NCBI RefSeq assembly: GCF_014118685.1
Contig: NZ_JACFAK010000001.1
Location: 186,001-250,000, forward strand
DNA: 64,000 nucleotides
DNA from: Flaviflexus huanghaiensis
Lineage (GTDB): Bacteria; Actinomycetota; Actinomycetes; Actinomycetales; Actinomycetaceae
Reading direction: 5' to 3'
Of the stretch, positions 36,646 through 46,112 are shown one piece after another. The position numbers and the translations under genes are program-made. Numbering within the stretch: the stretch's first letter is position 1; each line of letters begins with the position of its first letter. The notes under the pieces are model-generated. The model did not search any database. It saw only the letters and a list, made by a program, of their open reading frames with translations, and was not told the DNA's origin.

Positions 36646-38195
36646 GTTCGGCGATCACTGCGACGTGGCCGATGGGGGTGTATCTTGGTCACCGTCGCGA
36701 CGGCTCAACAGAAGATCTGCCCTCATTCGGAAGGGTTTTTTCAGCCCTAACTCACGCGGCAGCGACCGGAGTCACCTCGAGGACGGAGAGCGACGGGAAA
36801 TCGGAGGAGATACCGGAAGATGCCCGCAAGGCCCTTGAATGGCTCGAGCGCAACCCACCCACGAAGATGCTGATACCCGTGTTCGCCGCAGGGCGGAGAT
36901 CTGCTTCCATCGCGTACCGAAAGGAGGGTGTGTTCCGGCTCGAAGGCGGCAATAAGAACTACAAGGTCACTGAACGATTAGTCGGCGAGGGCACTGCCCT
37001 TGCAGGGCCGGTGTCATGGATATGGGATGAGCCCTTTCCGCAGGATATAGCACGCTCTCTCGACAGCATGTGCGCCGATGTTGGGTGTCTGGGCGAAGCG
37101 TCAAGTGTTGTGAAGCTCGAACTGGACGAAGGACTGGACGCAACCCATCACCTGACGAAGTCACGAAACTTTTTCCATCCTGGCGGCATTGAAGTCGAGG
37201 TGCCCTCTCAGGGGCGTCTCGCCAGTCTCGTGCGCCAGAACGCCGAAGCACGACCGAAAAAGAAGCCGACTGAAGCGGCCGACCGGCACAACACGTCGGC
37301 AATGCCGGGGTCGCCTAAACCTTCCTCGACTGGATTGGTGACGAGACGCGTTGTGCGAATCGAAGAGGGGCGGACGCCGGTCCCTTGGGACGGGGCCGTC
37401 GCCATTCCCATCGTTCGTGGACGGAAAATTCGCAGTGACCAGCGCGTTGGGTTCGCTCTAGCCGTTCATCGGGCGCTGATTTCGGTCATAGGCACCGGAG
37501 CTCCATCGTCTGTTACGGGCAAATACGACGACGGAGTGAAGATGCCGGCCAACCGTGTAGCTGTCCACTACTTGCCAGCCGGTCTGCCGGTCAGCGGTCT
37601 CGAGGACGAAGACCATCTGCTCATTCTTCTCCCGATGGGCTTGCCGCCATCTGAACTGGACTCGCTGTCAACCGCTCTCCAGAGGCTGCGGACGATCAAT
37701 TCGAAGTTCGGCAGGTTCGAACTCGCGGACGACATCAATTATCTGGCAGGAGATCGTTTCTGGGCGGAGCCCGCGGACGGGGTTGAGCGGTCATGGGAGA
37801 TCTCTCCTGCTGCCATCCCGGAGCGCTGGGCGGAAGGTCGAACGCGCCGCGACGTGTATCGGGACACGATCGCGTGGTCGGTCGGCAATGTTTTCAAGGA
37901 CCTGCTGGACGTGGAGCTGCCGCGCGCCGTACGAAAGCGCCGAGCGATGCTGGAGCAGTTGGGACTGTCTGTCGAATGGGCTGACCCACTCGTCACGCGC
38001 CACCCCACGCGATATGTCCATCGAACCAACAGGGTGATGCCCGCGATGCCGTACACCGGCCAGATACGACTCGACGGCATTCTCCCGACTTCCGCGATCG
38101 CGGCGATCGGACAGTCCCGCCATCTGGGCGGTGGACTTCTTATCCCAGTCGACCGCTACGGCACAAAGGAGGTAGCAGATGCTGACAATCGATGA
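36642..38195 (+). CDS. csb2: Type I-G Cas5-Cas6 fusion Csb2 (GSU0054 family)
   Basis: Csb2 is a fusion of a Cas5-like part, which binds the 5' handle of the crRNA, and a Cas6-like part, which cuts the repeat during crRNA maturation. The 517-residue length fits. The N-terminus (AITATWPMGVYLGHRRDG) is followed by the RAMP-type PSFGRVFSALTHAAA segment seen in Cas5, and the C-terminal half contains the RDHRSPIPAxR-like WADPLVTRHPTRYVHRTNRVMPA and a glycine-rich end GQSRHLGGGLLIPVDR, typical of RAMP G-loops. A GTG start overlaps the csb1 stop and has GGAGGAG upstream. It overlaps cas3 by 17 nt. The repeat's 7-bp stem is the expected target. Confidence 0.85.
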   Translation: MSSAITATWPMGVYLGHRRDGSTEDLPSFGRVFSALTHAAATGVTSRTESDGKSEEIPEDARKALEWLERNPPTKMLIPVFAAGRRSASIAYRKEGVFRLEGGNKNYKVTERLVGEGTALAGPVSWIWDEPFPQDIARSLDSMCADVGCLGEASSVVKLELDEGLDATHHLTKSRNFFHPGGIEVEVPSQGRLASLVRQNAEARPKKKPTEAADRHNTSAMPGSPKPSSTGLVTRRVVRIEEGRTPVPWDGAVAIPIVRGRKIRSDQRVGFALAVHRALISVIGTGAPSSVTGKYDDGVKMPANRVAVHYLPAGLPVSGLEDEDHLLILLPMGLPPSELDSLSTALQRLRTINSKFGRFELADDINYLAGDRFWAEPADGVERSWEISPAAIPERWAEGRTRRDVYRDTIAWSVGNVFKDLLDVELPRAVRKRRAMLEQLGLSVEWADPLVTRHPTRYVHRTNRVMPAMPYTGQIRLDGILPTSAIAAIGQSRHLGGGLLIPVDRYGTKEVADADNR

Positions 38196-40953
38196 CTTCT
38201 CTGATTTCTTCGCGGAGCTCTACGATGGCGCAGAGCCGTATTCGTGGCAATCGCGCGTCCTGACTCGCTTGGTCGAGACTGGGCAATGGCCCGATAGCAT
38301 TGCCGCACCGACCGGGTCCGGCAAGAGTGCCGTCGCCGATATCCATGTCTTTGCCCGCGCTCTGGCGATCCAGGATGGGCTCACTCTGCCTCGACGCCTG
38401 GTGCTTGTCGTCGGCCGACGCGCCCTCGTCGATTCCCAAGCGGCTCACGCTCGCAGGCTCCAGGAGCGTCTTTCTGCTCCCCAGAAATCCCAGGTGATGG
38501 AAGAGATTGCTTCGTTTCTCAAGCGCGAGAGCGCAGGGAGCGGAGAAGTTCTAGGCGTGTCCGTCGTGCGTGGCGGCATCACCCCAGACCGTGGATGGAT
38601 CGACCATCCAACATTGACCCAGATTCTGTGCATGACGCCGGACATGTTCGGTAGCAGGCTCCTCCATCAAGGGTACGGTGAAGCGCGGTCGGCACGGCCT
38701 CGCTCTGCGGGGCTTCTTGCGCTCGATACGGCAGTCGTTGTCGATGAGTCTCATCTCAACGTCCAGCTGAGCACAACAGCCCGACGGGTCAGAGAGATCG
38801 TTCAGGATGCTCCGGCAGCTGACATGATTCCGCCCATTCAGGTGGTTGAGACGACCGCGACGCCACAGCCCTCCACCCCGCCTGGTGTCACCGTGAGCGA
38901 GGAAGAGCTTGATCTCTCACGGGAGTCCGATCGGAGCCTCGCGACCCTTCTGCACGCCAGCAAACCGCTCGAGACCCGCGGCCTCACTGAGTGGCCTCTG
39001 CCCCGGACGGGCGCGGCGCGGAGAGCAGGAATTGAGGCCTTCGCGTCGAGCGCAATCAGTATCCATTCTCGCGCAGAAGGCACTATTGGGGTGATTCTGA
39101 ATCGAGTCGCCGACGCGGTCGCTGTTGCAGATCACATCAAGAAGGAGGGATATCGAACGGTGCTCAGAGTGGGGCCGATGCAGCAGTTGACAAGCATGAA
39201 GGCGATGCGCGACCATCCGACTCTGCTGACGCCCGCTGGCGATGCGGACGTCGACTTTCTGGTCGCCACTCAGACAATCGAGGTCGGTGTCGACATCGAC
39301 CTCCACGGCATGGTCACTGAGATCGCTTCAGCACCCGCCCTGATTCAGCGATTTGGCCGAGTCAATCGGAAGGGACGCCACTCGGAGGCGCCCATCACCA
39401 TCATCGGCCCGTCGGCTGAGGTCGCCACGGATACCGTCGCCGCTCCCTACACAGCAGACGAAGTTCGCGAGGCTCAGTCGTGGATCGAGTCGATCCTGCG
39501 AGATGTCGCCGACTTGTCTCCCGCGAATCTGCTCCGGACTGCCGTCCCTGCCAGCTCACCCAGGAGACTCGTCTTGGAACGGCTCTCCCTTGCTGACGCG
39601 GAGCTCCTGTCGCACACGCGTGAAGACCTGTTCGCTGACGCCGACCTCGACATCTGGCTCGCCGATGAGATGAACATTGTCGAGCAAACCGCTGGTGCAA
39701 TCGGACGGTACATAGCCGTCTCGCCTGAACAGAGGCTCCCGCTGTTACAGGCAACGCGGCCACAAGATCATGAGGTCTATCCGACGACTCTTGCGCGCCT
39801 CCGCGAGGGATTTCTGCAGGCGAAAAAGGCGCGTGACCAGCGACCTGGAGGTAAAGGCCAGGGGCCGGTCGCGTATCTTTACCGTGAATCCGAGTGGATC
39901 GCATGGGAAGATGAAAATCAAAGGCTCCAACCGGGAGATGTTGCCTGTTTCCCTTCGACGGCACATCTTTCCATGGAAGGGGTGTTCCTTCCGGCCGTCG
40001 GCGCGGACGAGCTTGGCGACTCGCTTTCGGCCTGGCTCACTGAGCCTGACCTTGAGGGGCAGCTGGAATGGCCGCGCCAGAGAGTGATTCAGTCTTCCCA
40101 CAGCGCAGAAACCTCAGTGACGGAGATCGAGGCGGCGACGCTGTATCAAATCACTCAGATCACGGGAGCAGGGGAAGAGGTCTCGATCGACATCCTCGAC
40201 GAAAACATGGTCCGAGCGGGATATGATGACTGGCTGAAACGGCTTCTCGGGGCTGATCTCGACGCTCTGCCGACGGCACTGCGCATCGAACACGCGGCAG
40301 CGGACACTGAAGGCAATGTCCAGTGGGCGGTCCTCAGCCTGGAATCCCCGACGTTCCTCACTGAGGAGAGCAGGCAGGAATGGACGTCAGCGGGCAAGGT
40401 GCTCTTGGCGCAGCACCAGCAAGATGTGGCCGAAAGAGCGCTGGAGATGGTGTCGACTCTTCGCCTGCCGGAGACCCTTGCCTCTGCTGTAGTGAGCGCC
40501 GCGCGCCATCATGACGACGGAAAGTCACATCCGCGCTTTCAAGCTCGGCTCGGAAACACCGATGCCGAAGGTCCGCTTCTTGCGAAGAGCGGCAGGCGAA
40601 AGAACCTGTCCGCGAGCCGCACGGGCTCGGATGGTCTGCCGGTCGGGTGGCGGCATGAACAGCTATCTGTGCTCCTCAACGCCGACGATGACGTGGAAAA
40701 CCGAGATCTGATTCTGCGTCTCATCGGAACCACCCACGGACACGGCCGCACTCTGTTTAAACCGTCAGCAGAGCAGCTGTGCACTGGACTCGATAATGCC
40801 GAGCTCAAGGCCAGAGCGGAGAAACTGTTCACCGAAGGGGAATGGGATGAGCTGATGGAAATGACAAGCATTCACCACCGATGGTGGGGGGCTTCCTTCT
40901 TGGAAGCCGTTCTCCGAGCGGCGGATTGCCAAGTGTCAGGAGATGGACGATGA
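38179..40953 (+). CDS. cas3: Cas3 helicase-nuclease, type I-G form with C-terminal HD domain
   Basis: Cas3 unwinds and degrades target DNA recruited by the effector complex. In this 924-residue protein the helicase comes first: Walker A APTGSGKS (43-50), the DExH box DESH (189-192), EATPQ-type motif TTATPQPST, TQTIEVGVDID and QRFGRVNRKG for motifs V-VI. The HD nuclease lies at the C-terminus, with ARHHDDGKSHPRFQ (775-788) giving the His-Asp metal site and THGHGR as a second metal motif. The helicase-HD order is the reverse of most Cas3 proteins and is diagnostic for type I-G (GSU0051 family). It overlaps both csb2 (17 nt) and the next gene (ATGA). Confidence 0.93.
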   Translation: MLTIDDFSDFFAELYDGAEPYSWQSRVLTRLVETGQWPDSIAAPTGSGKSAVADIHVFARALAIQDGLTLPRRLVLVVGRRALVDSQAAHARRLQERLSAPQKSQVMEEIASFLKRESAGSGEVLGVSVVRGGITPDRGWIDHPTLTQILCMTPDMFGSRLLHQGYGEARSARPRSAGLLALDTAVVVDESHLNVQLSTTARRVREIVQDAPAADMIPPIQVVETTATPQPSTPPGVTVSEEELDLSRESDRSLATLLHASKPLETRGLTEWPLPRTGAARRAGIEAFASSAISIHSRAEGTIGVILNRVADAVAVADHIKKEGYRTVLRVGPMQQLTSMKAMRDHPTLLTPAGDADVDFLVATQTIEVGVDIDLHGMVTEIASAPALIQRFGRVNRKGRHSEAPITIIGPSAEVATDTVAAPYTADEVREAQSWIESILRDVADLSPANLLRTAVPASSPRRLVLERLSLADAELLSHTREDLFADADLDIWLADEMNIVEQTAGAIGRYIAVSPEQRLPLLQATRPQDHEVYPTTLARLREGFLQAKKARDQRPGGKGQGPVAYLYRESEWIAWEDENQRLQPGDVACFPSTAHLSMEGVFLPAVGADELGDSLSAWLTEPDLEGQLEWPRQRVIQSSHSAETSVTEIEAATLYQITQITGAGEEVSIDILDENMVRAGYDDWLKRLLGADLDALPTALRIEHAAADTEGNVQWAVLSLESPTFLTEESRQEWTSAGKVLLAQHQQDVAERALEMVSTLRLPETLASAVVSAARHHDDGKSHPRFQARLGNTDAEGPLLAKSGRRKNLSASRTGSDGLPVGWRHEQLSVLLNADDDVENRDLILRLIGTTHGHGRTLFKPSAEQLCTGLDNAELKARAEKLFTEGEWDELMEMTSIHHRWWGASFLEAVLRAADCQVSGDGR

Positions 40954-41972
40954 CTACGACTATTATCCACGGCGAGATCGATGATCTGTTTTCCCACATG
41001 GTGCTGCTCGGTCTGGCATCGGTGGTGGAGGATTCCGGGCACTCACCTGTTCGACTGGTGTGGACGGACGAGGAGCAGTCAGCCTTGGTGGCACGTGAGG
41101 GCTTTGGATCGAACGAGATTGCTCAGGTCGTTCATGCTCATGCGGCGAGCCACGCGGCACGGGATTCGTGGCTTCGGCACCGATTCAGCTTTTCGAAGGG
41201 GGCGAAATCGTTCACGGTGTCAACGACAGCTCCTCGAACAGCTGGACCAGAAGACCCAGCGGATTGGCGCCGTCTCGACGCCGTTCGCCAGCGGTCGCTC
41301 GAGTCAATGCCTTCGGCTCTCGACCATCGATTCGTCCAAGGCTTGGGGTATCGCTCGTGGTGGTATCGGCGCGGCAAGGATCTGCGGGCGGATGTCGGGG
41401 CGAACATTTGGGAGATGCGCACACGGAACAAGGGTACGGAGTTTATCCGTGATCGTCTCCTGCCGCTAGCAGAGATCGTTGCGGGATGGCCGGTTGAAAA
41501 GGTCGAGAGTGGCCTGCTCGGCACAACGCTCGATGATCCCCACGGTAACAATAAGCTGGATTCCAGAAGTCCGACGGGTTTCAGCACCCCGCGTCCGGTC
41601 GACAATGCACGGGCATGGTGCGCTTTGTGGGGATTGAGCATGCTGCCCGTTGCCCATCTCAACAATCCCTCACACGCGTACCCCGCCTATTCGGCACGGG
41701 GCAGGGTTGGGACCGGCAGTCTGCACCAGCTGCTGATGCCCGTGCCAAACCGTCAAGTCACACCGGCCCGCATGCGAGCCCTGCTCCGCAGTCGACAGCT
41801 CATTGATGCAGTCGACGAACAGGGTGAGGGAGCCTACTTGAAGAAGAAGGGTGCGTGGGAGTGGCTCAAGCAACAGGGCGCTGCCGCCGTAATCCGGTTC
41901 CCTGTTCAATATGTCGGCTCGACCAGCGCGCCTGAACGACAGGCTTTATCAGGAGTGAGGGTATGGCCATGA
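40950..41972 (+). CDS. Probable Cas8-type large subunit (Cas8u2/GSU0052-like)
   Basis: This 340-residue protein sits exactly where type I-G loci carry the Cas8-like subunit, between cas3 and the adaptation genes, and shares stop-start overlaps with both neighbours. Visible features are IIHGEIDDLFSHMVLLGLASVVEDSG at the start, WLRHRFSFSKGAKSF, a conserved-looking YRSWWYRRGKDLRADVGANIWEMRT segment and the LTPDNARAWCALWGL region. No enzymatic motif is seen. The short length fits the Cas8u2 (Csb3-type) form rather than the roughly 700-residue Csx17 form. The subunit would recognise the PAM and hold the target. The family name is inferred from position and length, not from a profile match. Confidence 0.65.
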   Translation: MTTTIIHGEIDDLFSHMVLLGLASVVEDSGHSPVRLVWTDEEQSALVAREGFGSNEIAQVVHAHAASHAARDSWLRHRFSFSKGAKSFTVSTTAPRTAGPEDPADWRRLDAVRQRSLESMPSALDHRFVQGLGYRSWWYRRGKDLRADVGANIWEMRTRNKGTEFIRDRLLPLAEIVAGWPVEKVESGLLGTTLDDPHGNNKLDSRSPTGFSTPRPVDNARAWCALWGLSMLPVAHLNNPSHAYPAYSARGRVGTGSLHQLLMPVPNRQVTPARMRALLRSRQLIDAVDEQGEGAYLKKKGAWEWLKQQGAAAVIRFPVQYVGSTSAPERQALSGVRVWP

Positions 41973-43582
41973 CCGACGTGAACGGCCGCTCCTCGGAATC
42001 CGTCCCGATATCTCTCGTCGCCCATACCCTCTTTTGCGAACGCCGGACGTGGCTCGAGACAATGGGAGAACGAGCGCCCCATTCCTACGCCATGAAAGTA
42101 GGAGATTCGGATCATCGCCGAACCCATGATGCGTCTACTGGCCGTTCCAATCGGATCAGGGCGCGAGACATCGTCGATCACGAACTGGGGTTTCACGGAA
42201 AGATCGACACTGCGGATGTGCTGCCTTCAGGCGGGCTGAAGCTCACCGAATACAAGGCGACTCCGGTGAGAGCGCAACCGCGTGTTTCGGAAGCGGCCCG
42301 CGTGCAGCTGGCGCTACAGACCATTGCCCTCGAGAAGGAGGGGATACATGTTGAAGAGCACTCGGTCTACTTCACCACGCATCACAGGCACGTCCCCGTT
42401 GTCCTTGACGAGAGCGATCGGGCATTCGCGATCGAAGCTGTCGCGAGGACCCATGCCATCATCTCGTCGAACCAAGCACCTGCACCGCTCGTCGATGATT
42501 CGCGGTGCGAATACTGCTCCCATGCTTCTATATGTCTGCCCGATGAGCGAGCAGAGTCGGCAGTTTCGAGGCAGATCAGGGCCGCCGACCCTGCGGGACA
42601 GGTGCTTCACCTCTCGACCTATGGAGCGCGGGCTTCACTCCGCTCCGGACGGATTGTCGTCAGGTATCAGGGCGAGGAACTCGCATCTGTGCCGATCGAG
42701 CAGGTTAACGGCGTAGTCATTCACGGCAATGTCGACCTCTCGGCGGGACTGCAACGAGAGCTCCTATGGCGCGATGTGCCGCTCGTGTGGTGTTCGTCCT
42801 CCGGCAGGGTCGTCGGCTGGAGCCGGTCAGCCTACTCGCCGAACGGATCAACCCGGGTCGAACAGCACGTCGCGTCGGCAGAAGGCCGACTCGGCTTGGC
42901 GAGGGAGTTCGTTTCGGCAAAGATAGCGAACCAGGCGACGATGCTCCGTCGATACGTCGGTCGAACGCAAGATGCACAGAAGCTGCGGGAGTTACAGAAG
43001 GAGGCCTCAACGGCCCCTACCTTAGGATACTTGTTCGGAATCGAGGGAACTGCCGCTGGTCTGTACTTCGGCAACTTCGACCACTTCCTGAAGGACAGAG
43101 TACGCGACCAGGTTGGCGCCTTCCCGGGCCGCAATGGTAAGGGAGCGTCGGATCCGATCAACATCTGTCTAAACTACGCGTATGCACTGCTCCAAGCAGA
43201 GGTCCTTCGCGGCGTAGTCGCATGCGGACTCGACCCTCACGCGGGGTTTCTCCACAGTTCGAAGAGAAACAAGCCGGCTCTGGTTCTCGACCTGATGGAG
43301 GAGTTTCGGGCGCCGGTGGCCGATTCTGTCGTGATTGGCGCTTTCAACAATGGCGAGGTTGCACCGTCGCGGTTCCTCAACACCGGAACTAACTTCCGGC
43401 TCGATGACAAGTCCCGCAAGGCTCTTATAACGGCTTTCGAAAGAAGAGTTGAAACCGAGTTCACCCACCCTATATTCGGCTATCGAGTCTCCTGGAGGCG
43501 AGCGATGGAAGTCCAAGCGCGCATGGTCCTTGGATACCTGGATGGGTCACAGCATCGGTATGTTGGGGTGAAAGTCCGATGA
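41963..43582 (+). CDS. cas4-cas1: Cas4-Cas1 fusion adaptation endonuclease/integrase
   Basis: The 539-residue fusion trims prespacers (Cas4 part) and integrates them (Cas1 part). Cas4, residues about 1-200, has the iron-sulfur cysteines C25, C182, C185 and C191 and the RecB-type nuclease residues D82, E96 and K98 (TEYK). Cas1, from about residue 210, has the metal-binding glutamate E361 in GIEGTAAGLYFG, histidine H426 in DPHAGFLHS and the acidic VLDLMEEFR (443-449). All catalytic residues of both domains are present, so acquisition should be active. Such fusions are typical of type I-G. The ATG overlaps the previous gene by 10 nt and the cas2 ATG overlaps its stop. Confidence 0.94.
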   Translation: MAMTDVNGRSSESVPISLVAHTLFCERRTWLETMGERAPHSYAMKVGDSDHRRTHDASTGRSNRIRARDIVDHELGFHGKIDTADVLPSGGLKLTEYKATPVRAQPRVSEAARVQLALQTIALEKEGIHVEEHSVYFTTHHRHVPVVLDESDRAFAIEAVARTHAIISSNQAPAPLVDDSRCEYCSHASICLPDERAESAVSRQIRAADPAGQVLHLSTYGARASLRSGRIVVRYQGEELASVPIEQVNGVVIHGNVDLSAGLQRELLWRDVPLVWCSSSGRVVGWSRSAYSPNGSTRVEQHVASAEGRLGLAREFVSAKIANQATMLRRYVGRTQDAQKLRELQKEASTAPTLGYLFGIEGTAAGLYFGNFDHFLKDRVRDQVGAFPGRNGKGASDPINICLNYAYALLQAEVLRGVVACGLDPHAGFLHSSKRNKPALVLDLMEEFRAPVADSVVIGAFNNGEVAPSRFLNTGTNFRLDDKSRKALITAFERRVETEFTHPIFGYRVSWRRAMEVQARMVLGYLDGSQHRYVGVKVR

Positions 43583-43881
43583 CTCGGAATGATTCCCGCC
43601 GATATCTCATCGCTTACGACATTCCGGATGACCGCCGTCGAGCCAGGATATCCAAGGCCCTCGGGTCTTACGGGGAACGGATGCAGTTTTCGGTGTTTCT
43701 CTTGGATCTCAATCCAGTGGCTCTGGTGTCATTGACCGATGAGCTGGAAGACCTCATGGATAGCGCTGAGGACGCCCTCCTTATCTGCGACCTGGGAGCA
43801 TCACATGACGCCAACCAGCGGTCAATAACGTCGCTTGGCAGACAAGCTGAGTTGCCGAAGCCTCAAAGCTTCGTCATTTAA
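43579..43881 (+). CDS. cas2: CRISPR adaptation protein Cas2
   Basis: Cas2 is the ferredoxin-fold dimer that bridges two Cas1 dimers in the integration complex. The 100-residue protein begins with the standard strand-loop YLIAYDIPDDRRRARISKAL, where D14 is the conserved aspartate, and contains RMQFSVFLLDL, the second strand. The length and fold pattern are normal. It is translationally coupled to cas4-cas1 (ATGA) and is the last cas gene; the leader and array follow directly. Confidence 0.93.
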   Translation: MTRNDSRRYLIAYDIPDDRRRARISKALGSYGERMQFSVFLLDLNPVALVSLTDELEDLMDSAEDALLICDLGASHDANQRSITSLGRQAELPKPQSFVI

Positions 43882-44058
43882 GCGAGCGGCGCATCGACAC
43901 GTAAACCCCGGTGTCCCCTCGCGAGCCACCTTTCTCCGGAAACGCGCGAGAAAGCACTTGTTTGAAAACCGCATAGCGATAAAATCTTGATCAACGTGGG
44001 ATGACCTCTCGCGGTTGCTAGTATCGCCGCAGGTCAAAGTACTCGTTTTTCGAGGACT
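43882..44058 (+). promoter_or_regulatory. CRISPR leader
   Basis: This 177-nt segment between cas2 and the first repeat contains an AT-rich stretch (43957-43990) and an extended -10-like TGCTAGTAT, with hexamer TAGTAT at 44019-44024, which would start the precursor transcript about 28 nt before the first repeat. Leader identity is supported by its cas-proximal position and by the degenerate repeat at the opposite end of the array. Confidence 0.7.
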
Positions 44059-46112
44059 ATGGCTCCCCTTCATCGGGGAGCACTTCATTGAGGCCGGGAG
44101 GAGGCGTTCCTCCGCTTCTACCGGCTCCACCATGGCTCCCCTTCATCGGGGAGCACTTCATTGAGGCTCAGCGTCATTCAAGGCTTCGTGGACGGCGGCC
44201 CTCTATGGCTCCCCTTCATCGGGGAGCACTTCATTGAGGCACGTTGCCTTTAGGGTCTTGGATCAGTGCCATATCGATGGCTCCCCTTCATCGGGGAGCA
44301 CTTCATTGAGGCAGCCCCGACGCCTACATAGCGTCGACCAGGTGGGATGGCTCCCCTTCATCGGGGAGCACTTCATTGAGGCATAAAAAACAGGGCGAGC
44401 ACTTGACCGAGCGCCGACTATGGCTCCCCTTCATCGGGGAGCACTTCATTGAGGCATGAACCTCGGAGACCACATCCCGGCCCTTAGACACCATGGCTCC
44501 CCTTCATCGGGGAGCACTTCATTGAGGCCTGGATTCGATTCAGCAGACTGTCGCGGCGACGGGCGGCTCCAAATGGCTCCCCTTCATCGGGGAGCACTTC
44601 ATTGAGGCGGAGTAGTCGCCCTGTACGCCGAAACCACGGAAGAAATGGCTCCCCTTCATCGGGGAGCACTTCATTGAGGCTCGTCCCCGTCGAAGCAAAT
44701 GACGCGGTAGTAGGTATGGCTCCCCTTCATCGGGGAGCACTTCATTGAGGCCAAGCAGACCGCCCACCCACGTTTGTTAGGGTGTCGGATGGCTCCCCTT
44801 CATCGGGGAGCACTTCATTGAGGCCACACGTGGATCAACGTTGGAGACGGGGAGTGGTATGGCTCCCCTTCATCGGGGAGCACTTCATTGAGGCTGGGCG
44901 TGCTTGATCATGCCTAGAGCGAGCGTGTATGGCTCCCCTTCATCGGGGAGCACTTCATTGAGGCGACTGGATCTTCTTGTTCGACAGCGTGTGCTCCGAG
45001 ATGGCTCCCCTTCATCGGGGAGCACTTCATTGAGGCTACGCGGCGGGAACTGCGACGCTTAGCTTCTCGGGCATGGCTCCCCTTCATCGGGGAGCACTTC
45101 ATTGAGGCCCTCTGCGACGGACGCACCCTCACCATCGCCCCAGAATGGCTCCCCTTCATCGGGGAGCACTTCATTGAGGCAGGCACTGGGGCTTGTCCTG
45201 CGGCGGCCGCAACAAATGGCTCCCCTTCATCGGGGAGCACTTCATTGAGGCTGCCTCGCCTTCTCAATCCGGCCATCCATCGTCCCCATGGCTCCCCTTC
45301 ATCGGGGAGCACTTCATTGAGGCTGAAAGGAACACAGCAATGAGCACGCTTGAGGAAATGGCTCCCCTTCATCGGGGAGCACTTCATTGAGGCCTGGCGG
45401 CGTGGAAACAGCTCCACCACCGTTTCGTCATGGCTCCCCTTCATCGGGGAGCACTTCATTGAGGCGTCGCAACAAGAGTTGATTGACAAAATGGCTCTGG
45501 AATGGCTCCCCTTCATCGGGGAGCACTTCATTGAGGCGAGCATCCCCGTCATGCGTGAACGCCCTATCAGCCAATGGCTCCCCTTCATCGGGGAGCACTT
45601 CATTGAGGCGAGAGCACCAACGAACATTACATCCTCGTGGTCAAATGGCTCCCCTTCATCGGGGAGCACTTCATTGAGGCGTGTTCCCATCGATCGTGAC
45701 CATGCCATGCTGGTCGGATGGCTCCCCTTCATCGGGGAGCACTTCATTGAGGCTCCTTCACCTCCACAGCGACCCGCTGCCCCATGTGATGGCTCCCCTT
45801 CATCGGGGAGCACTTCATTGAGGCGACCACGCCGTCCGAGAGCCCTCTATCGCTCACGGAAGATGGCTCCCCTTCATCGGGGAGCACTTCATTGAGGCGC
45901 GGTCCATAGTCCGGGCGTGAGGGGCAGGGGGACGATGGCTCCCCTTCATCGGGGAGCACTTCATTGAGGCCCATGGGTTCCTCTCAGAATGGTGCTGCCG
46001 CGTTGATGGCTCCCCTTCATCGGGGAGCACTTCATTGAGGCCGAAACAGCCTGGGCGCAGGCGTGGCCCGAAACTGATGGCTCCCCTTCATCGGGGAGCA
46101 CTTCATTGATCC
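44059..46112 (+). CRISPR. Type I-G CRISPR array, 29 repeats and 28 spacers
   Basis: The 36-nt repeat begins ATGGCTCCCC and ends ATTGAGGC. By eye the first 28 copies are identical and the last (46077-46112) is degenerate only in its final three positions, marking the leader-distal end. Each repeat holds a perfect 7-bp stem GCTCCCC/GGGGAGC around the loop TTCATC, the likely Cas6 site, and the 8-nt end resembles the usual type I 5' handle ATTGAAAC. Spacers are 34-38 nt except spacer 7 (44529-44572), which is 44 nt. All spacers differ. Strand is assigned from the leader and the cas genes. Confidence 0.98.

Noticed and set aside
44484-45974. Open frames with repeated NEVLPDEGEP or APLHRGALH peptides
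   Set aside because: These are translations of the CRISPR repeat; the frames run through spacers by chance.
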